This document shows positions 1 through 12,179 of a DNA stretch of 64,000 nt, in pieces. The stretch is from Membranipora membranacea (Eukaryota > Bryozoa > Gymnolaemata > Cheilostomatida > Membraniporidae): the NCBI GenBank assembly GCA_914767715.1, contig OU612075.1, forward strand, positions 5,146,001 through 5,210,000, given 5' to 3'. Every line of letters starts with the position of its first letter. Positions within the stretch are counted from its first letter, which is position 1. A program made the translations under genes and the position numbers. The notes under the pieces were generated by a model. The model saw only the letters and a list, made by a program, of their open reading frames with translations. It made no database searches and was not told where the DNA came from.

Positions 1-164
1 GTTACGCATCTCCTGCTAAAAAAATTAACTGTCCACGAACTGTCCACCTCGGAGCAGACAATTACCGCAAAGTGGTAGTTAATTCTTGGTCCTTTGCCTG
101 CGGCGTGACCAGTGGATCGGGAGCGACTCGGAATGCAGGCAAATGGACCAAACTTGGTCTAAGC

Positions 165-1170
165 GTATATAAACCAGATCACCGAACAAAATTCTTTAAC
201 CTGTGAAGAATCACTTTCCATTAACATAAAAATACAATTTTAAATCATTAGCTGTTCATGCATTCTATTATAAACAATGCATTAATAATTATTTTATTGT
301 CGATCTAATATCCTTTGTTTTTCCATAGCCATTTTTGATTGCTATGGGATCCCATTTAAAAAAAAGGAGTATATTAGAGCTTGCCCTGTACTTAGATGGA
401 GTGAGAGCTATAATTCAGCCTGCAACATAATTATTGGAGTTTTTACAACTTGACAAATCATGTATTATCTCAAAACAACAAATTCCGGAATTGTGCAAAT
501 TGAAACACACTCTTTTTCCTTTGTTTCCCTTTTCTGGTTTATTTGTTTCCTTCTTATTCCAGTAAGCAGCACAAGACCATCGTGGAGTAAATGTTTGTCA
601 CATCAGGTGTAAAAGATTTCTTTATTGTTTAACAATGAGTGATCTTATTGAGCTGAATAGGTTGTGATAGGAGAGTGCTGATTTAATTCATGCTTGGTGA
701 TTGATAGTGTTGTATAATCATCAATCTTAAAAGATATTATCAGGTTTGAAGAAAAGAAGGAGGGCGGGATCGCCAATAAAACTGAGTTTACATTACATTG
801 ACTTTGAGTCTTACGTTGGTACCAGTCCCTCATATATTTCCTACTTTGAGCTGTATAAGCATCTTAGTGGTTTTAGAAAGAGGATATGATTGATTTCTGA
901 TATTTCTTTAAGATGATATATGGTGACCCGCACTAGTCATTTCTGCTTGACTTAGTCATCGGGGCTATGGTAAGCTCCAAGTTTCACTGCGGATATAGCA
1001 AATGAGTACTCGATTCAGTTTGCTTCCTTGCATATTGAGAGATAAATGTCTTAATTCTCGAAAACTGTAAAAGTAGGAACCTCATGACCAGAAATCCAGA
1101 AAACCAGTGTTCAATTGTGCATTGTGGTATCAATTTCTTCAGATGATTAGGCTCGATAGCTTTAAAAAAT
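165..1170. repeat. Dispersed repeat, copy 1
   Basis: Bases about 165-680 recur inverted at 10335-10805 and, more diverged, in direct orientation at 8100-8640. Bases about 960-1170 recur inverted at 10900-11130. Bases 780-875 are an inverted copy of 1925-2015, so the stretch is internally foldback. No coding sequence is convincing here. It is probably a decayed DNA transposon or foldback element; no transposase is visible. Confidence 0.65.
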
Positions 1171-1329
1171 CTAGAAACAAGAAGACTAGATGAATAAACT
1201 CAATATCAATGCTGCGGATAAATTTATTCCTGGACAGTTTGAGCCTTTGTAGTGTGAGCAGTTCCTGTGACTCTCTTCTCCCATTGACATAATCACCATT
1301 GACCTGCAACAGTACAGCTGTTGCTTAGA

Positions 1330-1654
1330 CTAATGCTGCCACACAGGCAAATGCGTAGCTCAAAACTATTAATATCTCACCTAATGGGCAAATAATTTGC
1401 ACCACCTGATCATCAAAATCGGGTATGAAATTAATTATCTAGCGTACATTGATACGCTGTTACTGTCTTACTAATGGACAATAATGACGTCATCAGCTAG
1501 TGTCTAGTGCATTAATTTCATACCCTGATTTTGAAGACCAATTGGTGCAAATTATTTGCTCATTAGGTGACAATTCTGAGATTAAAGACTCAATTAGTTA
1601 TCTTTGGAGCTATACAGAATTCAATGAACACAAATTTGCCTGAGTGGCAGCAGT
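1330..1654. mobile_element. MITE with CTGCTGCCA-type terminal inverted repeats, copy 1
   Basis: The stretch begins with TGCTGCCACACAGGCAAAT and ends with its near complement (GAGTGGCAGCAGT). The two halves fold on each other through the internal block CTAATGGGCAAATAATTTGCAC. A second, cleaner copy lies at 58878-59240 and a partial one at about 4258-4500. It is non-coding and non-autonomous. No clear target duplication was seen. Confidence 0.7.
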
Positions 1655-2134
1655 TTTTTTCAATGCCTCGCCGCAGGGTATACCACATCCAATGAACTTT
1701 ATTATATCTTACTCAAGTCTTGGGAAAGGAGATATCAATTTTTTTAAGTGTTGGATACCTACGCAGGTTGGTTAAGGATTTTCATTATGAAATAACTAAT
1801 CCAGAGCAAGAGGGATCTTCATGCTAGGATTATGATCACCTGTTTTTACCTAATCTTTGCATTCATTGGTTGTTTACACGTAGCTTCTTGTGAGATGCAA
1901 GATTACCTTCTGTCTCAGTACTCTTTTATAAACCACTAAGCCGCTAATGCCTCAAAGCAGGAAATGTATGACGACGGTTACCAACATAAGACTCAAAATT
2001 TGCGTATCATTTCTCGGTTTTATTGTAGACGCCTTCTTTGTTCCTCAACAAGCTTCTATACCACATCCTCGAATCTCAAGTCTTCGACAGTAACAATGAT
2101 AAGTAAGGGATAGTAAAAAATAAGAGGCTTAGGC

Positions 2135-5100
2135 TTAAAGAAAGTATACATCATAAACACTCTCTGCGTCTTCGTACTGAATGGAAGCAGGTCTAGCATT
2201 TCCCCTTAAACTGTCACTAGTTTCCTCTGATGTTGATTTAAAAGCTAAAACTTTGTGGGTGTAAACTTCAGTGATACCTGCCCTATCACTTAGTGCAGGC
2301 TGTTCATGTGGTGCATCGTCTCCTACTTTTTCTGTACATTTTTGTTGTATTTCTGTGTCATGTGACTCGAGCTGATCATGTGACTTGGGCCGCAGGTAGA
2401 TATTGTGGTCTGTATCTGACATAACTGCGTTCTTATTGGAGCTGTGGTGGCTTGATTGGCAGAGCATATCAGATTGTTGCTGAGCAGATGGAGGCGCTAC
2501 ATTTAAAGCGATTACCTGACAAGGCGCTGAAGGAGTACTTTCTGGTATACTCTGATTTGTATTTGCGCTTATGAAATTGTGATAGAATGATATTCCCCTT
2601 CTGTCCATCTCACGATAACAGGAGTCCAATAAGTTAGGTGAAGGACAGGTAGATGTTGTTAGGGACGACTTCATGGCAGCTGACAGTTTATGCGTACTTG
2701 GTCTTGAAGTGCTGGGAGGTGATACACAGATATTTTGTTGAAAGTTGCTGATCATATCACACTCATCAATAATACAATAGTCCAAATATGGGTCTGTTGC
2801 CGCTGAACTGTTGAAGCCTGATGTCAAGTCGATATCGTGGTGACCTTGTTCTTCTACATCTATAAAATAAGTAGTGGGATTTGAAATCAATCATGACAAT
2901 TTTTGTCTAATGATGAAAAACACTAGATGGTATCAATATTACAGAGTGGGAAACATATCTGCATTACTATAACATTAGGTGTCCTGAGAAACGTCACACT
3001 TAGCTTTTAGCCTTTTTCTTCATCATTTTATAAACGACTGTATTTTATTTTTGGTCTGCATGACGTAGCGATGATCCACTTGGCCTATGTCAAGTTGCTC
3101 TCAGATACTTTTACCACATTCTTGTTTTCTTTTCTTGCTCAGAGGTCAATAAGATGCTTTTAACTATTATTCGTTACTTTCAAGCCAAACTCTTTAAATA
3201 AATAAGTAATATCAATGTTAATTCTCAGTTAGTGCTGCTGCAGACTTTACCAGAATATTTAACTGCTTACTCTGTAGTTAATAATTGTCAGGGGCAACTG
3301 ATTGGTAACAGGCTTAGGGGCGGGATTAAGCATTTATAAGTGATATATAAAAGCATCAAAATACAGAGTTGCAGACATTCATATTTAACCACTCAACAGT
3401 GTTTAATTTCATTTTTACAGTATTTTGAAATGAATGGACACACTCTGAGTTTGATCACACTTTTGATAGTGCTTTATATTGATCACATATCAGCATTGAG
3501 ACTAACCTGCGATGACGGAAAAAGAGCTGGTGTGTAGCAAATTCTTATCGTGTTTTGATATGACATAAATATAGTAGGTATAATATCATCAATTCATACG
3601 AGACCAAACCTATGGCTGATAGGAACTGATCGCTACCAAACACTTGATTCTGTTACAAATCTTCCTGCTCATTGATAGGAGCTAGATATTTCAAAGTTGG
3701 CACAATGTTGATGACATGACAGGGTCGCTACTAAGTCGCTAAAAATGTTGTCTATACTACTGTTAGAAGTTTCAGTCTCAATACTGTGATTTTCGGCATC
3801 TTTTGTTTTATGTTTTAGATCACTTTGCCATGAAAAACTCTAAAGAAAAAGGTATTACTCCCTGCAGAAACTTGTGTGAGGGATTCGAAATCGAAACTGT
3901 TGTTCACAAGGTCGGCTTGAGATGTCATTGTGATTTTTGCTCGATAGATCTGTTTCGTTCACTGTATTCTTCTAAAAACTTGATGGAAATATTTTTAAAT
4001 TCTATGGGCTGCAAAGACTTTTCATCCTTAAGGAGAGTTGGAACACGCACATTCACATATTATTGCGTAGACTGATGTTTCATCTAATTTTCATTTGAAG
4101 GAATTCTTTTCATACTTTTTTTGTTTTAACTGTAGATTACATCACATGAATTTTTAAAATTTACTGTTCAAAGTTTTTAACAAAATAAATATAAATACTG
4201 AAAGTTTAATATGGCAAGTTTTCCTACTTTCCTGTCTATTCAGTGTGTTGATTAAACTAGTGCTGCCAGTCAGACAAATTGGTGCTCATTGAATTCTGTA
4301 TAGCTCAAACATAACTAATTGAGACTTTAATCTCAGAATTTCCCTAATGAGCAAATATTTTGCACAAACAGATCTTCAAACTCAGGGTGTGAAATTTACT
4401 AATGATGTTATTAATTTACACTAGTAAGACGGTAACGACTTAAAGTCAGTCATCACTTCTCAGACAACATGAGGCTGAAGGATTCGTCATAATTCAGGCA
4501 GTTTCCCCGAGAATACATACAGGGTAGATGTATTATAGTAGATGTTTCTGACTTACTCTGTAGGGTTGGATGGGTAGGTAACGGACGAGAACTTTCCACA
4601 TCATGATTATGACCAATATGTTTACATCTGGAACAAAGGTACTGTGCTATTGTAATAAGAGCAGGGCATATATTTATAATAGTTAGTTTATGATTGTCTC
4701 TGTTGTGCTGTATACAATGTTTACATAAGCTACATTAACATGCTTTGTACTATATTTTTCTTAGATTTTGAAATATGAAGGCCTACAAGTGTGACCAACG
4801 TACAATTACCAGGTTCCATGGTCTCTCTTAACTTAGCATAGTTTGATGAGTCGCCAAAAGCTGCAAATAATTTGCAATTCCATAGACGTTAAATTTGGAA
4901 ACTGACCTTAATCTTGTGCGATATAAGTAGCAGGCTAGAAATGGAATCACTAGCGCAATTGTTCCTCCAAATATCACAATGTAGTTGTAGGATCGTAACT
5001 TTTTCTGTTGTGTTTCAGAACTTTCTTCTCTTGAGCTTTTGTTAGTTGTCGTTGCCAGGCCTCCTTCATGCTGAGAAGTTTTTCCTAGGAAAATTTAGTA

Positions 5101-8030
5101 AGAAGCATCAGCGACAAAATCAAGCACTTCCTGTTACCACTAAAAAAAGTTCTATGAGTATTTTTTACATATGTATAGGGTATATGGCTGTATATGGCTA
5201 TATTTGAGACAGGTCTGACTAGATTTGAATTATTTGTTTTAGTTTAGAGGTTGTCATAGTCACACTGGAAATATATTATTGTATAGGTCTGATGCATGTG
5301 TTTCCTCTCTTCGTCCCCAATTTATATGACAGGGCAAAATCCATCATGACTGATTCAAACCCAGGGGAGAGGGGGCGTTGGACGGGGGGTGGGCAAGAGT
5401 CTTGGGGGCTCAGACTAATTCAAACAATGATTCATTAAATGGAGCCATGATACTATTATCGGTAGCAAATTCCTGTAGATACAGACTGATTGGTTATTGC
5501 TAACTTATTCTGAACTATCACCACCAATAAAGTCTAATATTGTGATATTTGTGCATTTTGGCACTATGCTTACCTGTTAAAACGATAGGTAAGTGAGGTG
5601 TTCTTGTTGCAGCCACAATCACCATTTCTGAACATTTTGGAACAGGGGTCCATTTCGAATTATGGCATGAGAAATTTTCTACCTTGTTTTGCAATTCATA
5701 TCCCGAGACACACGATGCTGTGTATCTGGATGAGTTAAAACCAGTTTGCGTCAATGCTGCCAAATGTGGGATCTGATCATCGCAGGATTCAACTACAAAT
5801 GCAGACTAAGCTACTATAATAACTAATAAATGCTAGATTTGGATCAAATGTGTGGAAGATATCAAAGTCAGCTATAAAAGAAATCATAATACTCAGTGTT
5901 ATAATAGGTTGTCTGGGGGGATGCATATGAGTTTTCCAGAATATGTCTGAAACTGATGCAATTTTTGGCCCTGTTGGCATCCCCTACCTCATATTTTCCA
6001 CTTCTAATACTGATAATACTATGAAAAGGCACCAGCAAATACACAACATTTTTTCCTCAATAATTTTACTGAATCATTAAATGGTCGTGAGTGATGGACA
6101 AAACTTTATTATCAGATTACACACCTTTATATTTCAGACGTACATATTCTCCTACTTGGGAAGGATCTCTCAACACATATATCATTGTAAGGGGACGGTT
6201 GCCTGTGAATCTCTCAGTCAGATTTTCAATTGATGTGTAGTTATGAGTAACAACCTCAGGAGGACCGCCATCGTTGGTTGTAATGTAGAAGGAAGGATCC
6301 TCTGAAGCTGCCATATTGACTACCTCCAAGTTGAAGATAACTGTGGCGGTTGTAGGTAGATTTACAATATCCATGTATATGTCACTTGATTCGTCATTTA
6401 CCCTGCCTGCAATTCCTGAGCTATAGTCAGTGTTATAGCCTTCTGGATATTTCTTTGCATCAATAGTTGGATGGGATCTGCTCATTCTAAACTCGGGATA
6501 AACTGGAAAAAAATCATTTTAAATCAACTAACTAAAACCTAAGATGAATCAAAATTCTAACAATAAACCAAAAAGCATAATCAACTAGTATAAATTTCAT
6601 GTGTATGTGGTAGCAGTACTAAATTTATAACCAAATCTGCAGACCAAGACTAGTATAACCCACATTTTTACCAGTTTTGGTCTTGGTGTACAGTATTGAT
6701 TGTGTAAAGGTAAGCTACTGTAGTTACATATAAAGCAAGGAGTTGTTGGTCTACAACTCCTTGTATAAAGCAACATCTGCATTCAGAGGACACTCACCTT
6801 TGAAACTAATAATAAAGCCTGGCTGGAGCTGTTTCCCCACTTCTAATGTAACTTCACACACACCATTAGAGTATACCCACTGTTCTGAGCATGTTCCTTC
6901 CTCGTTATTGTTGTTGATGTTGTTATTTTTCAAACATGGACCGCTCGATGCGTTTAGTCTTTGATGGTTGAAGACAATAAGGACATTTCGAAGTCCTCTT
7001 ATAGTCACCTTACAGAAATCCGGATCACTTTGATTCCCAAATGTGGTAGGCATAAGGATGGCACCTACATTGACGTTATCCTGACTATCAAAGATGATGC
7101 TATTTTCATCAGTAGATGACTCACAGAATATGGCAGTTTGCTTTTTATCAGTGATATCACTACCTAAATAATTATGAGAATGACAATGAATACTCAGGGG
7201 TAGATAGATAACTAGAAGATAATCACAAAGATGGTCCTTCGCATGGCATGTACCACAGCAGCTCAGAATGACAGTACTCCTTGTTATCTTGTTAACTTTC
7301 ACAATATGATTAAACGCATCGTTGTATTAGGGTCAGAAAAAATAAGCAGAATGTATAAGCAAGCAGTTACAGCACAGTATTCGTGAGGGGTGAGGAAGTT
7401 TTGAAACCTGTGTATGGCTGCAGTAAAATTCTATATTATGCTATTTGTGCGACTTTGATATTAACCATAACACAATGTTGTAAGTGTTAATGAAAGCCAC
7501 CTTGATTATAAAACTCACCAGCAGCCACCAGAGTGAGGCGCAAATAATTCATCAGGAGAATAAGTACAGCGGTCCTGTACAGGCTTTGAACAACAGCGAT
7601 TAGTCTGTAATACAAAATAATTATATGATATATAAGTATATGATAAAGTTGATTTAATTAATCAGGTGATTTCGTATCACACGCCACATCCTAAGGCATG
7701 AGCGACAAGATATTGTTTGTCTTCGGGGCCAGACTGCAATCACTGCGCCATTTTGCTCTGTTTGTAGACAGGTCGGAGTACACATGGGAGCCAACTAAAC
7801 CCCAGTAGTCAATGGACAGCAGTGGGATTAGTACCGAAAACCTTCAACACTTGTTCGCTGATTGACCCGCGCTCTAACCAACTGAGCCACTTCCTTCTCA
7901 AATGCTCTATGTTACAGAAAACGAAAATGAAAAATAGTTGGAACTTCCAATGACTGTCAAAGTATGCAGGTATGAAAAGATTACGATACACTGTTTGCAT
8001 AACATGGTTAAAAATAACTTACTTGCTCAT
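2135..8030 (-). CDS. Type I receptor: two CUB-like modules, one sushi domain, TM and cytoplasmic tail
   Basis: Eight exons on the minus strand: 8030-8023, 7604-7519, 7163-6798, 6502-6125, 5792-5574, 5084-4907, 4627-4557 and 2859-2135. All junctions are GT-AG, phases agree throughout, and the model gives 676 residues. Residues 1-31 form a signal peptide. Residues 32-153 and 154-279 are each encoded by a phase 1-1 exon and look CUB-like: beta-rich, with N-glycosylation sites and endings of the GFIISFK / GEYVRLKY type. Residues 281-336 are a sushi (CCP) domain with four cysteines and the W-x4-KC ending. The TM helix is at about 387-407 (YIVIFGGTIALVIPFLACYLY). The 270-residue tail is Ser/Thr-rich and ends in a tyrosine cluster (YEDAESVYDVYFL), which suggests phosphotyrosine signalling. 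A minus-strand AATAAA lies at 2023-2018. The CUB calls are tentative; the sushi and TM calls are firm. The ligand is unknown. Confidence 0.85.
3343..3352 (+). promoter_or_regulatory. TATA-like element upstream of the nested secreted-protein gene
   Basis: GATATATAAAAGC lies about 85 bases before the ATG at 3430, a normal spacing for a core promoter with a short leader. It supports the nested gene as an independent transcription unit. Confidence 0.45.
3430..4075 (+). CDS. Small secreted cysteine-rich protein nested in the receptor's last intron
   Basis: Two exons, 3430-3529 and 3819-4075 (phase 1, GT-AG), encode 118 residues. The ATG opens a classic signal peptide (MNGHTLSLITLLIVLYIDHI, ending near ISA). 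The mature part has eight cysteines, including a CHCDFC cluster, and ends YYCVD. That pattern suits a disulfide-stabilised extracellular peptide. An AATAAA at 4184-4189 follows the TGA and a TATA-like box precedes the gene. It lies wholly inside the 2859-4557 intron of the minus-strand receptor. I recognise no family; it could be a ligand, an antimicrobial peptide or a protease inhibitor. Confidence 0.7.
4184..4189 (+). terminator. Poly(A) signal of the nested gene
   Basis: AATAAA sits 109 bases after the TGA of the nested secreted-protein gene, followed by AT-rich sequence. It also supports the plus-strand orientation. Confidence 0.5.
4258..4500. mobile_element. MITE, partial copy
   Basis: The left half matches the MITE at 58878-59240: GTGCTGCCAGTCAGACAAAT, then the AATTCTGTATAGCTCAAA block and the CTAATGAGCAAATATTTTGCAC block. 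The right terminal repeat is missing, so this copy is truncated. It lies inside the receptor's last intron. Confidence 0.55.
5347..5435. repeat. G-rich dispersed repeat
   Basis: A G-rich stretch ending TCTTGGGGGCTCAGACTAAT is matched in inverted orientation at about 14830-14880, where it includes a run of about 14 C. It includes a tRNA B-box-like GATTCAAACCC at its edge, so it may be a fragment of a tRNA-derived SINE. Confidence 0.4.
7690..7900 (-). mobile_element. tRNA-derived SINE, copy 1
   Basis: Read on the minus strand it has a pol III A-box (GTGGCTCAGTTGG) followed by tRNA-like sequence. It matches the second copy at 50830-51036 in the tract GTAGTCAATGGACAGCAG and in the CAGGTCGGAG block. 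It lies in the first intron of the minus-strand receptor. Its B-box is eroded. Confidence 0.55.
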
Positions 8031-8049
8031 GGTCTTTAGAATTGTCATA

Positions 8050-10815
8050 AAATGTACAGCCAAATAGCCAGTTAACAAATAGACTCGGTTTGTTAGATAA
8101 AAATCCACCAGCTAACCGAACAGAAGACTTTAAACTGTGAAGAATCACTTTCTGCTTGTGTAGAAATATCATTTTTAATTATTTGGTGTTTTGTGCAATT
8201 CTGTTCTAAACAATGTACAATGCATTATTAGTAATTATATTTGGCCTAAAATTCTTTTTTTTATTTGCTCTATAGAAATAAACAACGGCTATGGTAACAA
8301 AACCTTCGCCTTTTACTTTGAGGGATTAATAGCTATAATCCTACCTCTAATATAACTATTGGAGTTTTTACAAATTGAGAAATCTGGCATTATACAGAAA
8401 CTACAGATTCCGGACTAGATTACAGGCTGACACCTACTCTCCTTTTTTTATTTTGTTCCCCTTTGTCTACTTAGTTTAATAATTTGGGAAGCAGCACCAG
8501 ACCATTGATATATAAATTCACCAGACCATCATCAAGTTAATGATCGCTTGTTACATCAGATGTAAAAAATTTCTTTATTTGTAAACAATGAGTGATCCTA
8601 TTGGGATGGTACGGGTTGGAAGGGATTCAGTTCTTGTGATATAATTTCGAGTAGAATGAGGTTATTGTTGTCTTGATACCGCCTGGTACCAAATTGACTC
8701 ATCAGCTCAGCCGCTTTGTTAGCCCTTCACAGAAAAATCAAAGGCATGGTTCTCAGTTATACCCATAGATTTAAAAACAGTATAGATAGGTCATTGTGTG
8801 CTCCTGTCTATCCAATAATATGATAGCTACTTTAGCCTCAGATCTGGGAATTTTAAACTGTTAAACTGTTTTTAAATCTATGGTTATACCCCTTGAAGCT
8901 TTAATAATTAAAAAAACCGGAAAATACAGAGTATTACAGGATGGGTGTTGCTTATAATCTATTGTGTTAAGTGTTGAGGATGAATTGTGGGTAAATTTTG
9001 TAATTGATCTAAAAATGTATGTTTCTGATGAAAATTTGTGCCTTTTTAGTATAGGATAAGAAACTGATTAATAATTCACCTCATTGCGCTTATGACTGTC
9101 AATATGCAAGCCAATGTCTCTGCATAATATTTCTATAAAATTGAGATTAAGTTGTTGTCATGTTCTATCTCACTTACCAGCTTACCAACATTGATAGATA
9201 ATAGCCCTCAAAAGACAAACCTGCACCTCATCAATCATAATTTTATTGAGCAAATCCATCGCACAATGTCAACAAATCTGCCTCCAGACCAAAGGCAAGA
9301 GAGGGTCTAATCCGAGGTGACATCACAGGAGGCGATTTCGAGGTTGCTCCCTTATTTCTACTCAAAATCTGGTGGCTGGCTATTTCTTACATGACTACAA
9401 CCGCACCTTTATGGCATGGCTATGCAACTTTTTTTTTCATAATCACTTTTCATTATCTGCTCTCCAGTAATCAGGAATATAACATTGAGACTTATCCATT
9501 TTCAACTTAGCGCACTCCTGTACAAGGTAGGAGTGGACAAGCTATGCTATTGTCCGGAGAGCTCACCTCTTTAAGCAGCATGTGTATAGTGACCGGAATT
9601 CGAACCAGCAACCCTCAAATTGTCTAGCTCGAATCCAAACCATCTCGCAATCCTACCTGCCTTGCCCACATTTGAACCCTCTACATTGTCTAATGACAAC
9701 CGCTTGAGCTCTCACACCACTACAACGATAGATAGTAAAAACAAAATCTATAAAATCTTATAATCCATAATCCCTGTGACAACCGTCTGTGGCCTGAACT
9801 GTTCACGTGACCCATATTTCTCTTGTGAGGAGCGGAGATAGCATTAATTACTTATATCAGCTCCAAGCATCTGAGCCCTGATGATTTACTTTAGAAGTAA
9901 TCTATATCGTTACCTAATTCTGTTGGACTGTATCACCCAAATGAGAGGTTGAAAATAATTTAAGTGTCAAATCTATAGGCAGGTTGGTAAAGTGCATTAT
10001 TATGACAAACTTAATCCGGATCTTTCGATTACACTCACAGGCTTTCAACTGAACTCATCAGTAATTGGCGTTTTTTATCAGTTACCTTCCGTCAGACGCA
10101 ATATTATAAACCGTTCAGATCCTCTCTCTGAAACCACTAAGATGCTTATACAGTGCAAAGTAGGAAATGTATGATGGACTTGTACCAATGTAAGACTCAA
10201 AATCTATGTAATCTAACACAGTTTTATTGACGAGCCTGCCTTTGTTCTTTTCTTCAAACTTTTTTCATAGTGTTTTTTTAGATTGGTCCTTATACAAGAA
10301 AAACAAAACATAGCATGAAATAAACTAGAACTCTCCTATCGCAACTTATCTAGCTCAATAAGATCACTCATTGTTAACCATTAAAGAAATCTTTTACACC
10401 TGATGTCACAAACGATCAAATTTACTCCATGATGGTCTTGTGCTGCTTACTGGAATAAGAAGGTAACAAATAAACCAGAAAAGGGAAGCAAAGGAAAAAA
10501 GAGTGTGTGTCAATTTGCACTACTCTGGAATTCATTGTTTTGAGATACTATATGATTTGTGAATTTGAAAAAAACTCCATAGCTATAAATCCATCTAAGT
10601 AAAAAGCGAAAGCTAATCAACTTCTTTTTTAAATTATCTCATCGCAATCAAAAATGGCTATGGAAAAACAAAAGTATATTAGATAGATAATGTATTTTTT
10701 TTTTAAATAGAATGCACAAAACAGCTAATCATTTGACATTATATTTTTATACAAATGGAAAGTGATTCTTCAAATTTTAAAGAATTTTGTTGGGTGATCT
10801 AGTAGATGAATGGCC
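8050..10815. repeat. Foldback element, about 2.7 kb with arms of about 0.6 kb
   Basis: Bases 8100-8640 and 10335-10805 are diverged inverted copies of one sequence, related to 165-680. Bases 10130-10260 match the 780-875 / 1925-2015 pair. The interior has no long ORF, only an uninformative one at 9992-10174. Between the arms lies a tRNA-like minus-strand segment near 9595-9650 (GGAATTCGAACC). The layout suits a foldback or non-autonomous DNA transposon. Confidence 0.5.
8757..8893. repeat. Short inverted-repeat element
   Basis: The arms GTTATACCCATAGATTTAAA and the complement of TTTAAATCTATGGTTATACC face each other across about 80 bases. It is nested inside the foldback element. No coding capacity. 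Confidence 0.5.
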
Positions 10816-11138
10816 ATGAATAATCTCATAACCTGATTTTGACAATCAATTTGTGCAAATTTTCTTCTTTTTTTTTTTCATCCTGGTCTCCTAATTTCTG
10901 GATTGTTGTAAAGCTCTAGAGCCTAATTCATCTGAAGACATTGTGACGCCACAATGTAACACTGGGCTTTGTGGATTTCTGGTCATGAGGTTCCCACTTA
11001 TACGGTTTAATAGGTATTTCAAGGATTAAGACACTGGCTAATACTTTATCCCTCAGCAAACTGAATCAAGTACAGATTAGTTATAAATTGGCAGTGAAAC
11101 TTGGAGCATAGCACAGCCCAGAAGGATTCAATGAATAT

Positions 11139-11550
11139 TTTATCTACAAAAAAATCAATCTGTTGTTAATGCTGAGGTAAATACACATACGCACACTCGC
11201 ACACACAGACATTTGCTCAGACGCATTTGTTGGGGTGGTCTCAAAATTCCCATGCAACTTTCTCAGCCTGTAGATGACCATAGACAATGGGCAACTATTG
11301 ATTAGCTTTGAGTTGACACTAAGACAATTTGGCAAATAATTAATTAGGAAATAGTTAAAACGAAGACATTGAACAAATATTAATGACATTAGTTCTTCTT
11401 CACTCCATCACCCTGACCTGTTCGCACAAAAAGACACTGGTGTGTGTTTACAGTACTGATGTCTCATATGATGTGTGTTCGCAATAAGCTGTCAAACCTT
11501 TTATCCATTGTTGAGTTGTAAATAACCATTATTGTGGCCCAAAAAAATTT
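11139..11550. repeat. Dispersed repeat fragment, no gene seen
   Basis: The tract with CACCCTGACCTGTTCGCA and GTTTACAGTACTGATGTCTC resembles tracts near 16830-16890, 31890-31960 and 35590-35680. A short CA-rich run (ACACACGC-like) lies at 11183-11208. Nothing here appears coding. Confidence 0.4.
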
Positions 11551-11554
11551 ATTT

Positions 11555-11834
11555 GAAAGTTCTCACATACGAAGCCGCTTTCATTAAATATGGTGCACAC
11601 AGGAAATGCCAACAGAATATTTCATTGCATCTTCATTTTTTTTTAATTTAACGCAAAAGAATGCCTAAAAACAGCTCAAAAGTCTCTAAAAACACCTCAA
11701 AAGTCCATAAAAATAGCTGTTTTTTGGCATTCTTTTGCTTTAAATTAAAAAGATGAAGATGCAATGAAAAATTCTGTTGGCATTTCCTGTGTACACTATG
11801 GTTAATGAAAGCGGCTTCGTATGTGAGAACTTTC
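11555..11834. repeat. Long near-perfect hairpin (280 bp)
   Basis: The left arm starts GAAAGTTCTCACATACGAAG and the right arm ends with its complement. The pairing continues through GGAAATGCCAACAGAAT and GATGCAATGAAA to a loop rich in AAAAACAGCTC-like repeats. This is either a MITE or a snap-back duplication. The minus-strand ORF across it is a by-product of the symmetry. Confidence 0.7.
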
Positions 11835-12005
11835 AAAAAACTGTCTACCTCATGGGTGGCATGGAAAGGACAGCCATTTAATTTGCACTTATAATGACAT
11901 CGCCAAATGACCATCCATCACCCATCGACAACCTGAGTGTATATCATCCACACCCCTGAAGTTTTGTGGCATTTATGATCTAGGCATTTCTAGTTATTTT
12001 TTGGG

Positions 12006-12161
12006 TACACAATAGGCAAATTCGGACCTGTTCCACTGTATTAATAATCAGTATAAAATCCCATACGCAGTTGAGAGCTACTGCTTATGGGATTTTACAC
12101 TGATTATTAATAATCAATTTTATTACAGTGGAACAGGTCGGAATTTGCCTATTATTGTGCT
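12006..12161. repeat. Hairpin element (about 155 bp)
   Basis: The arms ACAATAGGCAAATTCGGACC and the complement of GGAACAGGTCGGAATTTGCC flank a centre where CAGTATAAAATCCCATACGC pairs with its downstream complement. Pairing covers most of the length. Non-coding; probably a small MITE. Confidence 0.65.
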
Positions 12162-12179
12162 ATGATACAATATATTTGT

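Noticed and set aside
6743-6964. Plus-strand ORF overlapping the receptor
   Set aside because: Antisense shadow of the first CUB-like exon.
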